A stretch of DNA of 62,000 bases from Tubiluchus corallicola (Eukaryota; Priapulida; Priapulimorpha; Priapulimorphida; Tubiluchidae): NCBI GenBank assembly GCA_030141605.1, contig JAQGDQ010000610.1, positions 1 through 62,000 of the forward strand. The letters are read 5' to 3'. The position numbers were made by a program, and so were the translations under genes. The stretch's first letter is position 1. Each line of letters opens with the position of its first letter. Below are positions 1-11,768 of the stretch, piece after piece. The notes beneath the pieces were generated by a model that was not told the DNA's origin, made no database searches, and worked only from the letters and a program-made list of their open reading frames with translations.

Positions 1-205
1 GGGTATGATTAGTACGTTGACTAGATTAGGGTACGATTAGTACGTTTATTAGATTAGGGTACGATTAGTATGTTGACTAGATTAGGGTACGATTAGTACG
101 TTGACTAAATTAGGGTACGATTAGTATGTCGACTAGATTAGGGTACGATTAGTACGTTGACTAAATTAGGGTACGATTAGTACGTTGACTAGATTAGGGA
201 ACGAT
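1..205 (-). repeat. 28-bp satellite array, left block
   Basis: Seven or so tandem copies of a 28-bp unit that on the minus strand reads accctaatctagtcaacg followed by tactaatcgt. Units differ by single bases. The array is the reverse complement of the longer array at 2,546-3,606 and is cut by the window edge. Each unit contains one CCCTAA hexamer, but the unit is not a telomere repeat. Confidence 0.95.
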
Positions 206-344
206 TAATATTATCGACATTTTTTTATTTTAACTTTTTTTGAAAACATGAATTTTATCACTGATTATTAAGAAATACGTAATTTGAACAACTTTCTCGA
301 ATATGAAAACATCAATACAAGGAATATATATATATATTGTGTGA

Positions 345-516
345 AATATATTGTGTGACGTAGAAAGAATATCGCGATGCTGCAACTTGGTGTATTTTAC
401 CCTTTTCACCGGCTACAGAAAGAAAAAAATGTGTCGATCTGACACACCTTCTGCGTACCCCTGGCATTCCTGTTGCGTACCCCCAGGGGGTACGCGTACC
501 TGCGGTTGGGAACCAC
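345..516 (-). mobile_element. Partial hAT-like MITE end
   Basis: On the minus strand the segment starts cagtggttcccaacc, a terminal sequence typical of hAT elements, followed by short repeats of ccccctgg and gggtacgc. Only one terminus is visible; no matching opposite end or 8-bp target duplication was found in the left 500 bp, so the copy is probably truncated. It directly abuts the 2-kb composite repeat that starts near 518. Confidence 0.5.
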
Positions 517-654
517 TGCAATAAGCATACATTAACTCAAATCAGTACAATGGTGCATTGTACAACATTAGCAACAAATAGTCATTTGTTCGTGGCAGAT
601 TCCTTGCTAAGCGATAGCCAACGTGCTTCACATTGTATAAAAACGAGCTGCAAT

Positions 655-1010
655 AATAATAATTTATTGGTCATTTAAAATGCATTAACATTAAAATGGA
701 CAAAGGCATTTTACATACATAAATCCTAACACATAAACAGTACTATTATAGATAAAGCTAAAATCGTAATACATGTACATTAAAGTCACTAGAAAACAGC
801 CCAAACACCAATACTTTAAATCCATATTAAATTCTTAATTAATCAAAAAGACTTCTTTGTAAAAATAACTGTTAAGAAAGGATTTGAAGCTCTCAACATT
901 AGTCATTTTATGCGCATAAATTGGTAAATCCTTCCATAATTTTGGTGCTGCTATGCTAAACCTATGAGATCCACGCGTGACTAGATTATAACGCAGTACA
1001 TTTTGCGATC
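655..1010 (-). pseudogene. LINE ORF2 C-terminal tail and 3' UTR remnant
   Basis: Read on the minus strand, the part near 1,010-890 encodes a decayed FSIA-PKLWKDLP...ESFKSFL block, the usual tail of LINE ORF2 proteins after the reverse transcriptase, and then runs into a non-coding 3' UTR ending in an AAT-rich tract at 655-668. Stops and frame breaks show it is dead. The same remnant lies in the right copy near 28,990-29,325. Confidence 0.6.
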
Positions 1011-1113
1011 ATCGCAGCTCGGTTTGAACAAAAGTGTTACACAAGCTGATTAAGAAGAATTAACACACTGTAATAAACCTTTTCACAATTCCAGCGATTG
1101 ATGGTGATCGTGG

Positions 1114-1417
1114 AAAGGTCGAAGGGTTAAGTGCACCAGTAAACGCATTTGTGTACACTTGACAATGCCTAGCAGCCCACGCTACTGTAATAGAACAGTT
1201 TTAACAGCTAGCTAGAACCTTATCTAGTTCATTTTTCCTTGTTCCCAAGCAAGATCCAGCTAGTAAATCACTCTATAACTTATACACAGACTAATGCATA
1301 ATAAAGTAAAGACCACGTAGTTACTGAACTGATGATGCAGACGGCTTTGCTTTAATCACATGTCACGTGGCGGTTGTAGATAACATGCGTTGCTGTGGCA
1401 CACTTAACCCTTGACCT
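1114..1417 (+). mobile_element. TIR MITE, copy 1 of 4
   Basis: The ends aaggtcgaagggttaagtg and cacttaacccttgacct are inverted repeats enclosing about 300 bp. The same element occurs at about 7,630-7,935 and 50,837-51,141 on the plus strand and at about 28,555-28,860 on the minus strand inside the composite repeat. No transposase is encoded. Confidence 0.7.
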
Positions 1418-1734
1418 ACAGCAAATGCACGAGCGTACAACAAAACTTGAAAAGGATTATTACAATAACCAGAGTGGCATTATTCCTGTAACTTCACGTT
1501 TATTCACAAAAACAAAACAATTTAATTTGAAATGAGTTTTGCATAACGTTCACTCTTACACTTGCTACCTTTACCTTTGCGTTAAGTAAACTTATATTAA
1601 CATTACCAATATAATAGCCAGATTAAGCAAGGCACTTTGCAAAATGTGCTCAGAGTGACACCAAGCTTTTTCTATAACTGTAAAATAGTTAAGCACGTGC
1701 AGAAAAAAAGTTCAATATTTCTTATTAAATTTTA

Positions 1735-1915
1735 GAGTACAATGAAGCATCTTTATACTGTCCACTTTGGGACTCCAGACAAGTTGGCATTATAATGAGG
1801 TGCATCAATACACACATGTCTATGCAAACATAGATGTTTTGTTTGTGCCAAAAATTTGGGTGTTAAGCGAGGTTGGCAGTATAAGGGAGTGGGACATAAC
1901 AAGCTTTGACTGTAC
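1735..1915 (-). mobile_element. Small TIR MITE nested in the composite repeat
   Basis: On the minus strand it begins tacagtcaaagcttgttatg and ends at a related sequence near 1,740. The inner portions, ggcagtataagggagtggg and its partner ggcattataatgaggtg, are inverted-repeat-like. The design resembles Tc1/mariner-derived MITEs inserted at TA. The equivalent copy is at 28,069-28,250. Confidence 0.45.
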
Positions 1916-2545
1916 ATAAAACTTCCCATCTTATGTCACGTCACATTTTACAATTTTAGGGTAAAGTCTAACGCATGCAAATAGAGTTTTTCAACGAAAA
2001 TTCCTTCTGTAATTTGCAACCACTCACCTGAAAAAGATTGGAAGTAGTTTACAATTCCCAACAGTGCCAACCCAAAGAAAGTCCAGAGTAAGGAATTGCC
2101 TCACCCTACCCCATGATAAAAAAAATGCCTGGATTTTGGGCAGTTTATTTGACAGCTTCCAAGTTCTGTCTAGCACACCACCACAATAGCAGCAGTAGCA
2201 AGGAGAACACGCTGCCATCCCACTGCTGTTAATCTGGCTAGTTGTTAAAAGATTATAACACACTACAAACAGTTAGTTCTAGCAGCACATGTGCTTATAA
2301 AGCGCCAGACGTGTGCTGTAATTGACCAGATTTGGTAGTTTGATAACTAGTCATTCGGGTTGATTGATAACAACAAATAACAACAGACCCATTTTCTGTT
2401 AGCAAGCATCTCTTTTGCCAATTAATGTTTCAAACATTAGAAATTTCGAGATTTCCTTTTATGAAAAATATTATTTTATTTTTTCATCATTTGGCCGGTT
2501 CCCGAAAAATTTGGTGAATGCCCCAAAAAATGTATTTGCCCAAAT

Positions 2546-3606
2546 CTAGTCAACGTACTAATCGTACCTAATCTAGTCAACGTACTAATCGTACCCTAAT
2601 CTAGTCAACATAGTAATCGTACCCTAATCTAGTCAACGTACTAATCGTACCCTAATTTAGTCAACGTACTAATCGTACCCTAATCTAGTCGACATACTAA
2701 TCGTACCCTAATTTAGTCAACGTACTAATCGTACCCTAATCTAGTCAACATACTAATCGTACCCTAATCTAATAAACGTACTAATCGTACCCTAATCTAG
2801 TCAACGTACTAATCATACCCTAATCTAGTCAACGTACTAATCGTAGTCTAATCTAGTCAACGTACTAATCGTACCCAAATCTAGTCAACATAGTAATCGT
2901 ACCCTAATCTAGTCAACGTACTAATCGTACCCTAATTTAGTCAACGTACTAATCGTACCCTAATCTAGTCGACATACTAATCGTACCCTAATTTAGTCAA
3001 CGTACTAATCGTACCCTAATCTAGTCAACATACTAATCGTACCCTAATCTAATAAACGTACTAATCGTACCCTAATCTAGTCAACGTACTAATCATACCC
3101 TAATCTAGTCAACGTACTAATCGTAGTCTAATCTAGTCAACGTACTAATCGTACCCAAATCTAGTCAACATAGTAATCGTACCCTAATCTAGTCAACGTA
3201 CTAATCGTACCCTAATCTAGTCAACATACTAATCGTACCCTAATCTAGTCAACATAGTAATCGTACCCTAATCTAGTCAACATAGTAATCGTACCCTAAT
3301 CTAGTCAACGTACTAATCGTACCCTAATCTAGTCAACGTACTAATCGTACCCTAATCTAGTCAACATACTAATCGTACCCTAATCTAGTCAACGTGCTAA
3401 TCGTAACCTAATCTAGCCAACGTACTAATCGTACCCTAAACTAGTCAACGTACTAATCGTACCCTAATCTAGTCAACGTACTAATCGTACCCTAATCTAG
3501 TCAACGTACTAATCGTACCCTAATCTAGTCAACATACTAATCGTACCCTAATCTAGTCAACGTGCTAATCGTAACCTAATCTAGCCAACGTACTAATCGT
3601 ACCCTA
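2546..3606 (+). repeat. 28-bp satellite with 280-bp higher-order repeat
   Basis: About 38 tandem copies of the 28-bp unit. A rare variant, catagtaatcg, recurs at 2,609, 2,889 and 3,169, exactly 280 bp apart, and the sequence between these points repeats with the same set of variant units. This is a ten-monomer higher-order repeat present at least twice. The array is inverted relative to the block at 1-205. Confidence 0.95.
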
Positions 3607-4939
3607 TCATACTGCACAAAATTGAATCCTGTATACCGTATTCTATATGTATTCTAAAAACATTTGTACTAAATTATACCCTTTCACTTAGCGTAACCCA
3701 TATGAAGATTAATAATATTTCTCTAATATTAATAATATAATAAAGTTAACGAGAACAACAACAACAATAACGATAACAATAATAATAATAATAATAATAA
3801 TGACAACGACAACAACAACAACAACAACAATAATATATTAATAGTATTATCTATATAATATATAAACTCATAATTTATATTTCAAACCAATTAAATTTAG
3901 AGATCAATTCACTGATTAAGAACAAAAAATTATCGTAAAAAGAAAATGCGGTCGAGCCAGACCTAGTTAGTTAATTTTACTGACCACTTGATAGTAGGTC
4001 CAACAATAGCATGACAAAACAATAATAATTGACATAAATGCATAACACGCACATAATCTAACTTAACTTAACATCAAAACGAGATACTTACAAAAATTAA
4101 GTATATACACACTATATAAATGGTATGTTCAAAGTTTTAACTCAAGTATTTAAATTTTGATAATACACCTTTCTTTAATTCACAAAAAAATTTGGGTATA
4201 AATTCTAAAAAATATCAACATCAGTAATTGGCTGACCTATGTGTCTAACACATTAAAATTAGTACCAGGCTCGTTTAGCTCTTTATTCTTTAGAATTTTA
4301 GTCATGCTTAGACAGTATTTGAAGTTATAGACATGTAACTAAAAGACAAACATCTGTAAAAGGATTTTTTAATGAATGTCCTTTTTAAACTGAGTACTTC
4401 TTGAAATGTTCTTCATCGAGTGGCACATTAAAGTCTTGTGGACCACTAGGATACTTAGCATCGTTTCAACAAACATTATTGTCGGATGTGGTCGGTTTAA
4501 GACACTCAGAACGCGACTCCTTGAAAAGGAAACCCTTCCAGCATTCCTATCATTGCTAAACGGACCTCGTGAAGCCAAAAATACAGCTTTCACGAGACAG
4601 GGAAAGTGCTGTCCTCTACAGGGAAAGTGCTGACATTACCGACAAAACAACCAATAATTCACTACAAGCACTTGTTCCCAAGCCTGAGGCCTGAGTAAAC
4701 CGAGTTAGTTTATTCACGAATTTTACGTTTTATAGTGAGACACTAGCAACACCCTGTACGTGACTCCGCCCTCTCCACCCCCGCAGCATGCATATAGGCG
4801 TAGGACTGAGTGCAGGAATGTATGTCAATCGGGAAAGAGTATTTCATTGCCCGCGCCTTTAGCCATTTGAAACAAACTTTTTCACTAGCACGTTTTCAAA
4901 AACAATTCGCAAGTTCAAGTATTTTATAAACTCACTCAT
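3607..4939. other. Intergenic or intronic, no gene recognised
   Basis: AT-rich sequence with an AAT/AAC microsatellite at about 3,757-3,835. A GC-richer patch at 4,730-4,830 holds a short CCGCCC-rich stretch. Around 4,596-4,635 the motif cagggaaagtgctg is repeated twice. Overlapping open frames on both strands at 4,369-4,633 look like chance frames and match no family I know. Confidence 0.5.
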
Positions 4940-5450
4940 CATAAGTTAAAACAACACAACTTTATTACAACTTTTACTTTACACAGTTAAAATCATGCCA
5001 GACGTTTCGACAGTCATCATCAGTGGCAAATTAACAAATATACAAACAGTTTATATAGCCAGAGCCTATTATGCACTAATTAGGTAGTTAACAGAAGCCA
5101 AATAGGTAATAAATAAGCAGACCAGTAAAGAAACTGATACAGTAGCTTATGCATTAATTATGTATTTACAAAAGCCAAATAGGTAATGATTAAGCAGACC
5201 CGAAGAAAAGAAATTGATACAGTAACAAATAGCTAAATGTTTGAAAATAAAGTTAAAGGATTTGAACTGCTTTGTATATTAAGAGTATATTAAGTCGCAA
5301 TGGCATTCATGACCTGATATGGCACCCACAAAAATCAAACAAAATAAATTTATTATGAATACAAGCAGTTTATACAGGCAGAGCCTAATATGCACTAATT
5401 AAGTAGTTAACAGAAGCCAAATAGGTAACAAATAAGCAGACCAGTTCATA
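4940..5450 (-). mobile_element. Penelope-like element 3' tail, two subtypes joined
   Basis: On the minus strand this shares its body with the Penelope 3' end at 13,600-14,311: the stretches gtctgcttaatcattacc, agctatttgttactgtatc and the end of the coding region with caaagcagttca. Two related tail units are joined. The distal one ends in a different sequence that contains a hammerhead-like core (4,996-5,028) and then an AATAAA box. No coding capacity remains. Confidence 0.7.
4996..5028 (-). ncRNA. Hammerhead-ribozyme-like core in Penelope tail
   Basis: On the minus strand the order is TGCCA, CTGATGA, TGACTGTC, GAAA, CGTC, TGGCA. CTGATGA and GAAA are the two conserved hammerhead core boxes; GTC matches the usual cleavage triplet; TGCCA and TGGCA form a perfect 5-bp stem I. 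ACGT around stem III is self-complementary, as in dimeric minimal hammerheads. Stem II is poor (only GAC/GTC, with an extra base). Penelope-like elements are known to carry such motifs; activity here is inference. Confidence 0.45.
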
Positions 5451-5459
5451 AGTTACTGT

Positions 5460-5645
5460 AGCAGCCAGTCTAACAGTTACGTCATAATTTTTAAAAGAAT
5501 GGCAGCCACCGCCACGCCTGAGAATTTCAATACAGTATATTGTTCATGCTTCATAGACAGGTTTTTAAAATTTTCTTTTGTTACAGTTTTCTATTTTTAA
5601 GCAATAACAATAAAATAAACCTATCATGCTAAGTGACTTGTCCAA
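5460..5645 (+). repeat. Dispersed repeat, family B, copy 1
   Basis: The stretch from gttacgtcataatttt through gccaccgccacgcctgagaa to taagtgacttgtcc is repeated with divergence at about 11,185-11,350 and 18,700-18,870. No terminal repeats were seen, so the element type is unknown. Confidence 0.6.
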
Positions 5646-5937
5646 AAAACCAAACGTAACTTCTACACCTGAGCTCAGGTAGCGGTGTTTTCATAGCCCG
5701 GCAGACTGGTAAATGAATTTAATAGCAACTTGTTGAACTTGACTACTAGCAGCTCAGTGCCCTAGTTCTTTTGTGCAACTATTTGGCAATTAGCGAATTC
5801 TCTGCCTAACTTCGTGGGAGCCAACTCAGCTGAATGTACTAAACCACGGAAAGTACACAATGTTTAAGGCAGTAAAGAGAAAGGACACACGGGCAAGTCA
5901 AATTAGGTTGAATTAAAAAATCAACTTTTCCAATTCC

Positions 5938-6555
5938 TTAAAGGAAGACAGGATGATTTTTATATACTACCCGATTTTCAAGTCATACTAAAAAGTATAC
6001 ATTTTAACACAATTAATACTGCAAAAACATTTCTGATAATTAAATGATAGATTAAAAATTTAATTAACGGCAGGCGAGCACAGCTACTGATGACATCACA
6101 AACGAACATAATTTTCAGCGGCGAAAATATTCCACGAGTGTGTTGCACATGTTCGGAAAAACGAAAACTGAAGTACAGTGCTACTATAAGAGATTCAGTA
6201 TGTTGTACTAAAACTAGGCAAGTTTTAAGATAAAAATTCAGATTTCAAATTTGCTAACGCATGAGCTGTCGAACGTGTGTAATTCGTCACAAACTAACAC
6301 ATCTGAACTGAGACGTACAGCGCCTGTTTTTGTGCAACGCGTTTCCGAAATGCAGGCGCTAGTGCCCGTCTAACAAGCAAATGGCGAAATGTATGTAACA
6401 GCGAAGAACTAGTAGTGCGAACGTGAAAATGTGTTTGTGTGGTAATAATTCTTTTATGTAAGTCAGTTTTGAAAAAGTAGTATGTTTCCTTTCAATATTT
6501 TAAAAAGTAGATTGTTTTGACCCACAGTTTAAGAATGGGTCCGGTTTTACTTTAA
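5938..6555 (+). mobile_element. TTAA-flanked MITE family A, copy 1
   Basis: Starts ttaaaggaagacaggat and ends gtccggttttactttaa, an imperfect inverted pair. Related copies are at 16,505-17,125 (ends better kept) and, partial, at 17,760-18,115 and 33,938-34,130. The body holds aattaacggcaggcgagcac and gcgctagtgcccgtctaac. TTAA at both edges suggests a TTAA-targeting family such as piggyBac, but no transposase is present. Confidence 0.6.
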
Positions 6556-6976
6556 TCCCGTCTCGCATTTAGTTTATGAATATGCACATGCAAAACCGTT
6601 TACATACGTTTATTTAAAATAAAATACTTTGCTAATATTTGCTTGTTTAGCAGAAATGCGCAGTTTTAACATGGTACGTCATGTTCAGTTTTTAAGCATA
6701 AGTTTGTAACTGCACAAACATGTCAGAAAACGGATTTACAATTTGGTTTAAACTGCATTTTATTAACAAACAAATTCGATATGCAACATACATACACTTC
6801 AAGAGAAAGTTAAAAGGATTGGCTATCTGGTTCAGAAGAACCTATATTAAAGCCTCTCCACAATTTTAGAATTTATGGAAACACTGAAAAAATACACATT
6901 TAATATTAATAGTTATAATATGACAGCATACATATATAATTGATAGCAAATACCAGAAGTAAAAACTTCACACGTA

Positions 6977-7093
6977 TAGTAGGCGCCGCTCACGGTTAAT
7001 AGACTCAATCGCTTGACTCAAAAACGCCTGGAACGGGTTAAATGGGTCAAAACACGTCGGTTCCGAAGCGAGTCTATTAAGCGGCGCCTACTA
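6977..7093. mobile_element. 117-bp MITE with TA duplication
   Basis: Inverted ends tagtaggcgccgct and agcggcgcctacta extend, with gaps, through taatagactc and gagtctatta. TA flanks both ends (6,975-6,976 and 7,094-7,095), as expected for mariner-superfamily insertions. A degenerate relative lies near 40,750-40,850. Confidence 0.8.
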
Positions 7094-7279
7094 TAGTTCA
7101 CTGCCTATATTGATATTATTGATATTGGTATCGTAATTTAATATACTTTTTCTCTTCATTATTTTTGCTTCATTCACCTTACTTATTATGTACAATTTTT
7201 GCTTTGTTATTTTACATTTATATTGTTGTTTATAAGACATCAATTTATAAGACTGCTAATTAAAAAAATTAAGTCACTT

Positions 7280-7375
7280 TAAAAAATCGGGATGATTGTG
7301 TGAACATTAGTTCAGAATAAAGAATGCTCTAAAATATTGAAAACTACAATAGCTTTTTTTAAATCAAAGCTTGGA
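7280..7375 (+). repeat. Dispersed repeat shared with 47,455-47,550
   Basis: The tract gggatgattgtgtgaacatt, followed by cagaataaagaatgctctaa and caatagct, is nearly identical to 47,465-47,550, where it starts with the family A terminus aaaggaaaaccggacgat. It is probably another member of that MITE group. Confidence 0.5.
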
Positions 7376-7629
7376 TTAAATAATAATTACATCGGATACT
7401 CAATTTTCGTTAAACTTTCAAAGCTGCGCGCGGCTCAGTGAATCTACTAAGATTGGCAACGGCGCCTTTTTGACACATTTCGCGTGACTGACAAATAGAA
7501 GGCGGTACCGTGATAACCATGATCATGAACTGCAGTGTTAGTTTCTGACGTCATATGACGTAGGCCCATTTTCCTGACAAAGGGAAGATTGCACAAACTG
7601 GACTTAGTTTCTGACGTAAGGAATAGCTG

Positions 7630-7935
7630 AGGTTAAGTGAACCAGGCAACACTTTTGTGTACACTTGACAACGTCTCGCAGCCCATGCTGTTGTAATAGT
7701 AACAGTTTTAGCAGCAAACAAGAATCTTACCTAGTTCATTTATTCTTGTTCCCAAGCAAGATCCTGCTAGTAAATCACTCTATGCACAGACTAATTCATA
7801 ATTAAGCAAACTCCACGTAAAACAACTGAAGTATACTGAACTGATACAGCAGACGGCTCTGCTTTACACACATATCACGTGACGGTTGTAGTTAAGATGC
7901 GTTGCTGTGCTACACTTAACCTTTGACTTGCAACA
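7630..7935 (+). mobile_element. TIR MITE, copy 2 of 4
   Basis: Begins ggttaagtgaaccaggcaac and ends cacttaacctttgactt, inverted relative to each other. The interior (cttgttcccaagcaagatcc, cagacggctctgctttac) matches the copies in both 2-kb composites and at 50.8 kb. Standalone copies show the element moved independently of the composite. Confidence 0.7.
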
Positions 7936-8050
7936 ACTGCGCGTGCGCACAACGAAACTGTGAAAACGCTTATAACTGCAAAACGTGAAGTATATTGGAA
8001 TTGCAAATTTTCAGGCACATAGCCTGTACAGTATGCATTATGTGTACTTA

Positions 8051-8212
<162 letters not shown>

Positions 8213-9917
8213 CTAGGTCACCCATTCAGAACTGTACATACTGAAGCCTGTAAAAATGACCTGCGAGTTGAAAAAAAAACAATTTAAACTGATTCGTTGT
8301 AGAAAGTTTATCATCCAATCTTCAGCTTCTCCTTTACTCAGCATGTTTTCCCCACAATTAATCGCCATTCGTCACTGCATTCTGTTTTTTTATATTTAAG
8401 CTAGCCATCAAAATCTAAGCAGCACTGGGCTACTAAAAAGCCAGCTGGAGTTTAATGCATAATTTATACAACAAGTGCTGTATTTGTAACACACTAATGT
8501 CACTAGAGGGTTGATTCAGCTAATTCCTAATAACCTTCAATCTCTTGCAAAAGTCACTGGGAGCATTTAATCACTTAGAAATCATGTCAATGCAGTGATA
8601 TACTAGTATAATGTACAATACAAAAGACACAGTCGGTTTAAAGTGGAATGAAAGGGAATTTCAAGGTACGTCTAAAACATCTGAGTAATTCTAAGAAACT
8701 TTCTATACAAAAACTTATGTTACTTTGCATTATGCTTTACTGTTTAAAAGACTTCAGTAACTAGAAAAAAAACTTCTTAAGCTAAAATACTGGCGCCAAT
8801 TTGTAAAACGTCACTGGCTCACTTCCCAGTGAGCAGCACTGACTCACGAAAAAACTTATTTTTAATCTTATTGACAAAATAAGGTAATTTATATTTTTGC
8901 TTAGTACGTGCAGTGTCTGCAACAAAATGCTCTGATTATTTTTTCGAACTTTACGCAATGTCATCTACATTGCAGTACCAAAGGTGAAAGTGAAAAAGGT
9001 TATCATTACTGAAACCTATTTTTGCACCGTGATTATTTTTGTATTAAAATGAGTCGTCAGTACATATAATACAGGCTATAAACTGCGGATAAATAAAATA
9101 AATGTCATTTTTTGCTAATATTAATAGTATTTTTTATTGCTAAAATGTTACGTACAATGTAAACATAAATAACGTGGCATTTTTCCCTATTATTATTAGT
9201 ATTCTTTATTGTTAAAATCTTACAAACAACGTAAACATAAAATTAAAATCATATTTACATTAAAACTTGTATGTCACCAGTTTAGAAAAACAGACAAAAG
9301 CAACAGTGTGATAGACTTAAAACTAAATTAAAACTATATACAAATGAATTGGAAAAAATACAAAATGCACACAATATAATACACAATGCAAAAACACTAA
9401 AAATTAAATTGAAAATTTACATGATTACAAATAGCAAATTTACAAAATGTACAAAATATATATTTATATTTTATTGGGTAATCACAGTTACGAATCACAC
9501 AATACACACAACAATTATAAAGATACAATTACACACATATACAGAGTTACAAATAACCTATGCCACGTTATCAAGAACACAATTACACAAGTCAAACTCA
9601 ACAATTTAAACCAAAGACACAACATCAAACTTTGATGTATAAATGGTACAATATGAATGTACATAAACACAAATTTAAGATAGCTGCATACACATGTAGT
9701 ATTTATTTTACATAAGTGATGTTAGTTGTATACATAGTTCGTTTATTTTCAGTTTATAATAATTACACTCGGGAACTGATACATTTTAAAATACAATTAC
9801 AAGCAATTTGGAGAGTTTCTGTAATTGTTTGAGTAATTTTAATTTGTCATCACCTAATAAGTAGGTAAAGTTTGGATATATAGAGCTAATTACATAACAC
9901 ATGGGCATTGAGAAATT

Positions 9918-10257
9918 CGCTTTAAATAAAAACACTCAAATTTTTTGTAGAAGAAAGTATTTATATAATAATTTTTCATTTCTGCCAATTTTTTCGTGTG
10001 CAATTTTTACCTGTAAATCACACTACACCGAAAATTCTATACGATACAGTCTGTTCACTCATAGTGAAATACTGGTTCAGTAGCAGCTCGTTTTAAGTAA
10101 AAACACTCAACAATCTGGTAGAAGAAAGTATTTATATAATAATTTTTCATTTGTGCCATGTTCTTCGTGTGCAATTTTTACCTGTAAATCGCACTATACC
10201 GTAAATTCTATACGATACAGTCTGTTCAGTCAAAGGGAAATACTGGTACAGTAGCAG
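9918..10257 (+). repeat. Tandem duplication of about 170 bp
   Basis: Two adjacent copies starting near 9,918 and 10,090 share aaacactcaa, agaagaaagtatttatataa, cgtgtgcaatttttacctg and cgatacagtctgttca with few substitutions. Both end near the word cagtagcag. No coding content was identified. Confidence 0.85.
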
Positions 10258-10789
10258 CATAGTAGAGGGTGAAATACAGCAGTAATACATACGAATTCGG
10301 ATAGTTACAACTTCCTCATACCATACGCTACACAAGCGATGTGTACAAGTCCACTGTACCTGCTAGAAGCAATACACACGTCCGTTGGCTTATAACCTGC
10401 TGCAAATGTACACATTATTAACGACGTTACTGCGTACACAGAGCAAAGTTTTGTTGATTTTGCCTTTTTATAGAGCATAACATTCGTCAAATGACATATG
10501 TATGGTCTAGAAATTATGGACATAACGTCACGGAAACTCGTTTCGGTGCATTCACACTAATTTATGATCGAGGCAATTTGATTACCGATAAAATTCAAAA
10601 ACTTTTATCTAACAAAATAGCAAACAAAATAACGTGGCGCTGAACCCACTAAGAACCACTAGGAACTTGACCCTCAATAATGCAACTAGTACAACGAATA
10701 CTGCTGAAAACAACATGGATACTTCTTTATTGGTTAAGTTTTGATGCGAACTCACATCACCATCAGAGCACATGCTAGCAGCTCGTTAA

Positions 10790-11350
10790 AGAAAGGGTCA
10801 AGCCTTCTAGGAGGTCAGGCTTATTGAAATGTTCGCGAAAAATGTTAGAAGGATTTAGTAATAAAACTGTAATAAGCGCCTCGTTTAATTAGTAAAATCA
10901 CTTTAAGGTCGCGATCACTTCGTGCTGGGCGCTCCTATTTTCGATGCCCATTCTTCTTTCAATGACGTCATTCGTCTTGAAGAAAAGTAGCGCACTGTCT
11001 TTAGGAAAGCCAGTTTTTAGGAAACAATTAGACGGCTAATTTTGTAATATTTTTGCGTGAACATTAGATAAGTTACAGAAATTTGAATTAGTTTAAGCAG
11101 CACGTGCTTACGGAAAGCCAATTCAATTCAATTCATTTTTTTTAAATAAAGCCACGACGCGTTTACGAAAAGTCACGAACTCTCCCAGTTACGTCATAAT
11201 TTTCGCCATAATGGAGGCAACCACCACGCCTGAAAATTTCTGTTCAGAGGTAGTATATTTTAAATTGAGTTCTTTGCAAATTTCTTTGTTATATTTTTCT
11301 AAGTTTAAGTGACAACAGTAAAATAAAAGCAAGATACTGAGTGACTTGTT
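10790..11350 (+). repeat. Dispersed repeat, family B, long copy
   Basis: Runs colinear with 18,340-18,870: aatgttcgcgaaaaatgtta, gctcctattttcgatgccca, gtaagttacagaa(a/g) and the shared 3' part also seen at 5,460-5,645. Its full length of at least 550 bp and the lack of clear terminal repeats leave the class open. Confidence 0.6.
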
Positions 11351-11354
11351 CTTA

Positions 11355-11768
11355 CCTTTAAATTACACAGTAACTGTATTAACACAAAGTAAATAAATAA
11401 ATTGTTGGCATCCTTCTGTCTCGGACGACAATGGAATGTGCGCCAAGAGAGTCCGATCCTTGAACGTCTCCAGGGCGCACGCCTGGGCAAGGTGTACGGA
11501 GATCCTGAGTTGCTCAGACCGCAGGAACCCCCTCTCTTCCTCCCTGGTGTAGTCCAAAGGAAAGCGGGGCGATACGTTTGGCACCAGGTTGGCTGCAGGA
11601 GTCAGTGAGCATGCTGCACTGGTCCGCCTTCGGGGCTCCACTCCTGATTTGGAAGGTTTACTCCTCTACACATGGCCGTTGGGTCACTTGACCTCCTCCG
11701 CCCTCTAGCCGTTGGCTGCTTGTACAGCTCCTTCGCCTAGTGTCGAGATACAGTGTGGGTATCCCGCA
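11355..11768 (-). mobile_element. GC-rich body of a 5S-headed element
   Basis: Directly downstream of the 5S-like gene on the minus strand comes about 370 bp of markedly GC-richer sequence with a 92-residue open frame (11,363-11,641), then an AT tail with ttatttatttac. The abrupt composition change, the 5S head and the A/T-rich end fit a 5S-rRNA-derived retroposon (SINE3-like). A 5S repeat fused to a coding fragment is the alternative. I do not recognise the protein. Confidence 0.5.

Larger units (their letters stand above)
518..2545 (-). repeat. 2-kb composite repeat, left inverted copy
   Basis: The reverse complement of this segment matches 27,436-29,457 almost throughout, with scattered substitutions and small indels. 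On the minus strand it carries, in order, a unique-looking 5' part, a mariner-like MITE (1,735-1,915), a TIR MITE (about 1,114-1,417) and a LINE 3' end with an AAT-rich tail (655-1,010). Because both copies hold the same nested elements, the whole composite was duplicated or mobilised as a unit. It interrupts the 28-bp satellite. Confidence 0.9.

Noticed and set aside
2546-3606. CRISPR-like regular repeats
   Set aside because: Units are directly adjacent with no unique spacers, and the genome is animal; this is satellite DNA.
4369-4633. Overlapping 75-codon frames on both strands as possible GRB2 exons
   Set aside because: No SH2 or SH3 motif in any frame and no suitable splice phase.
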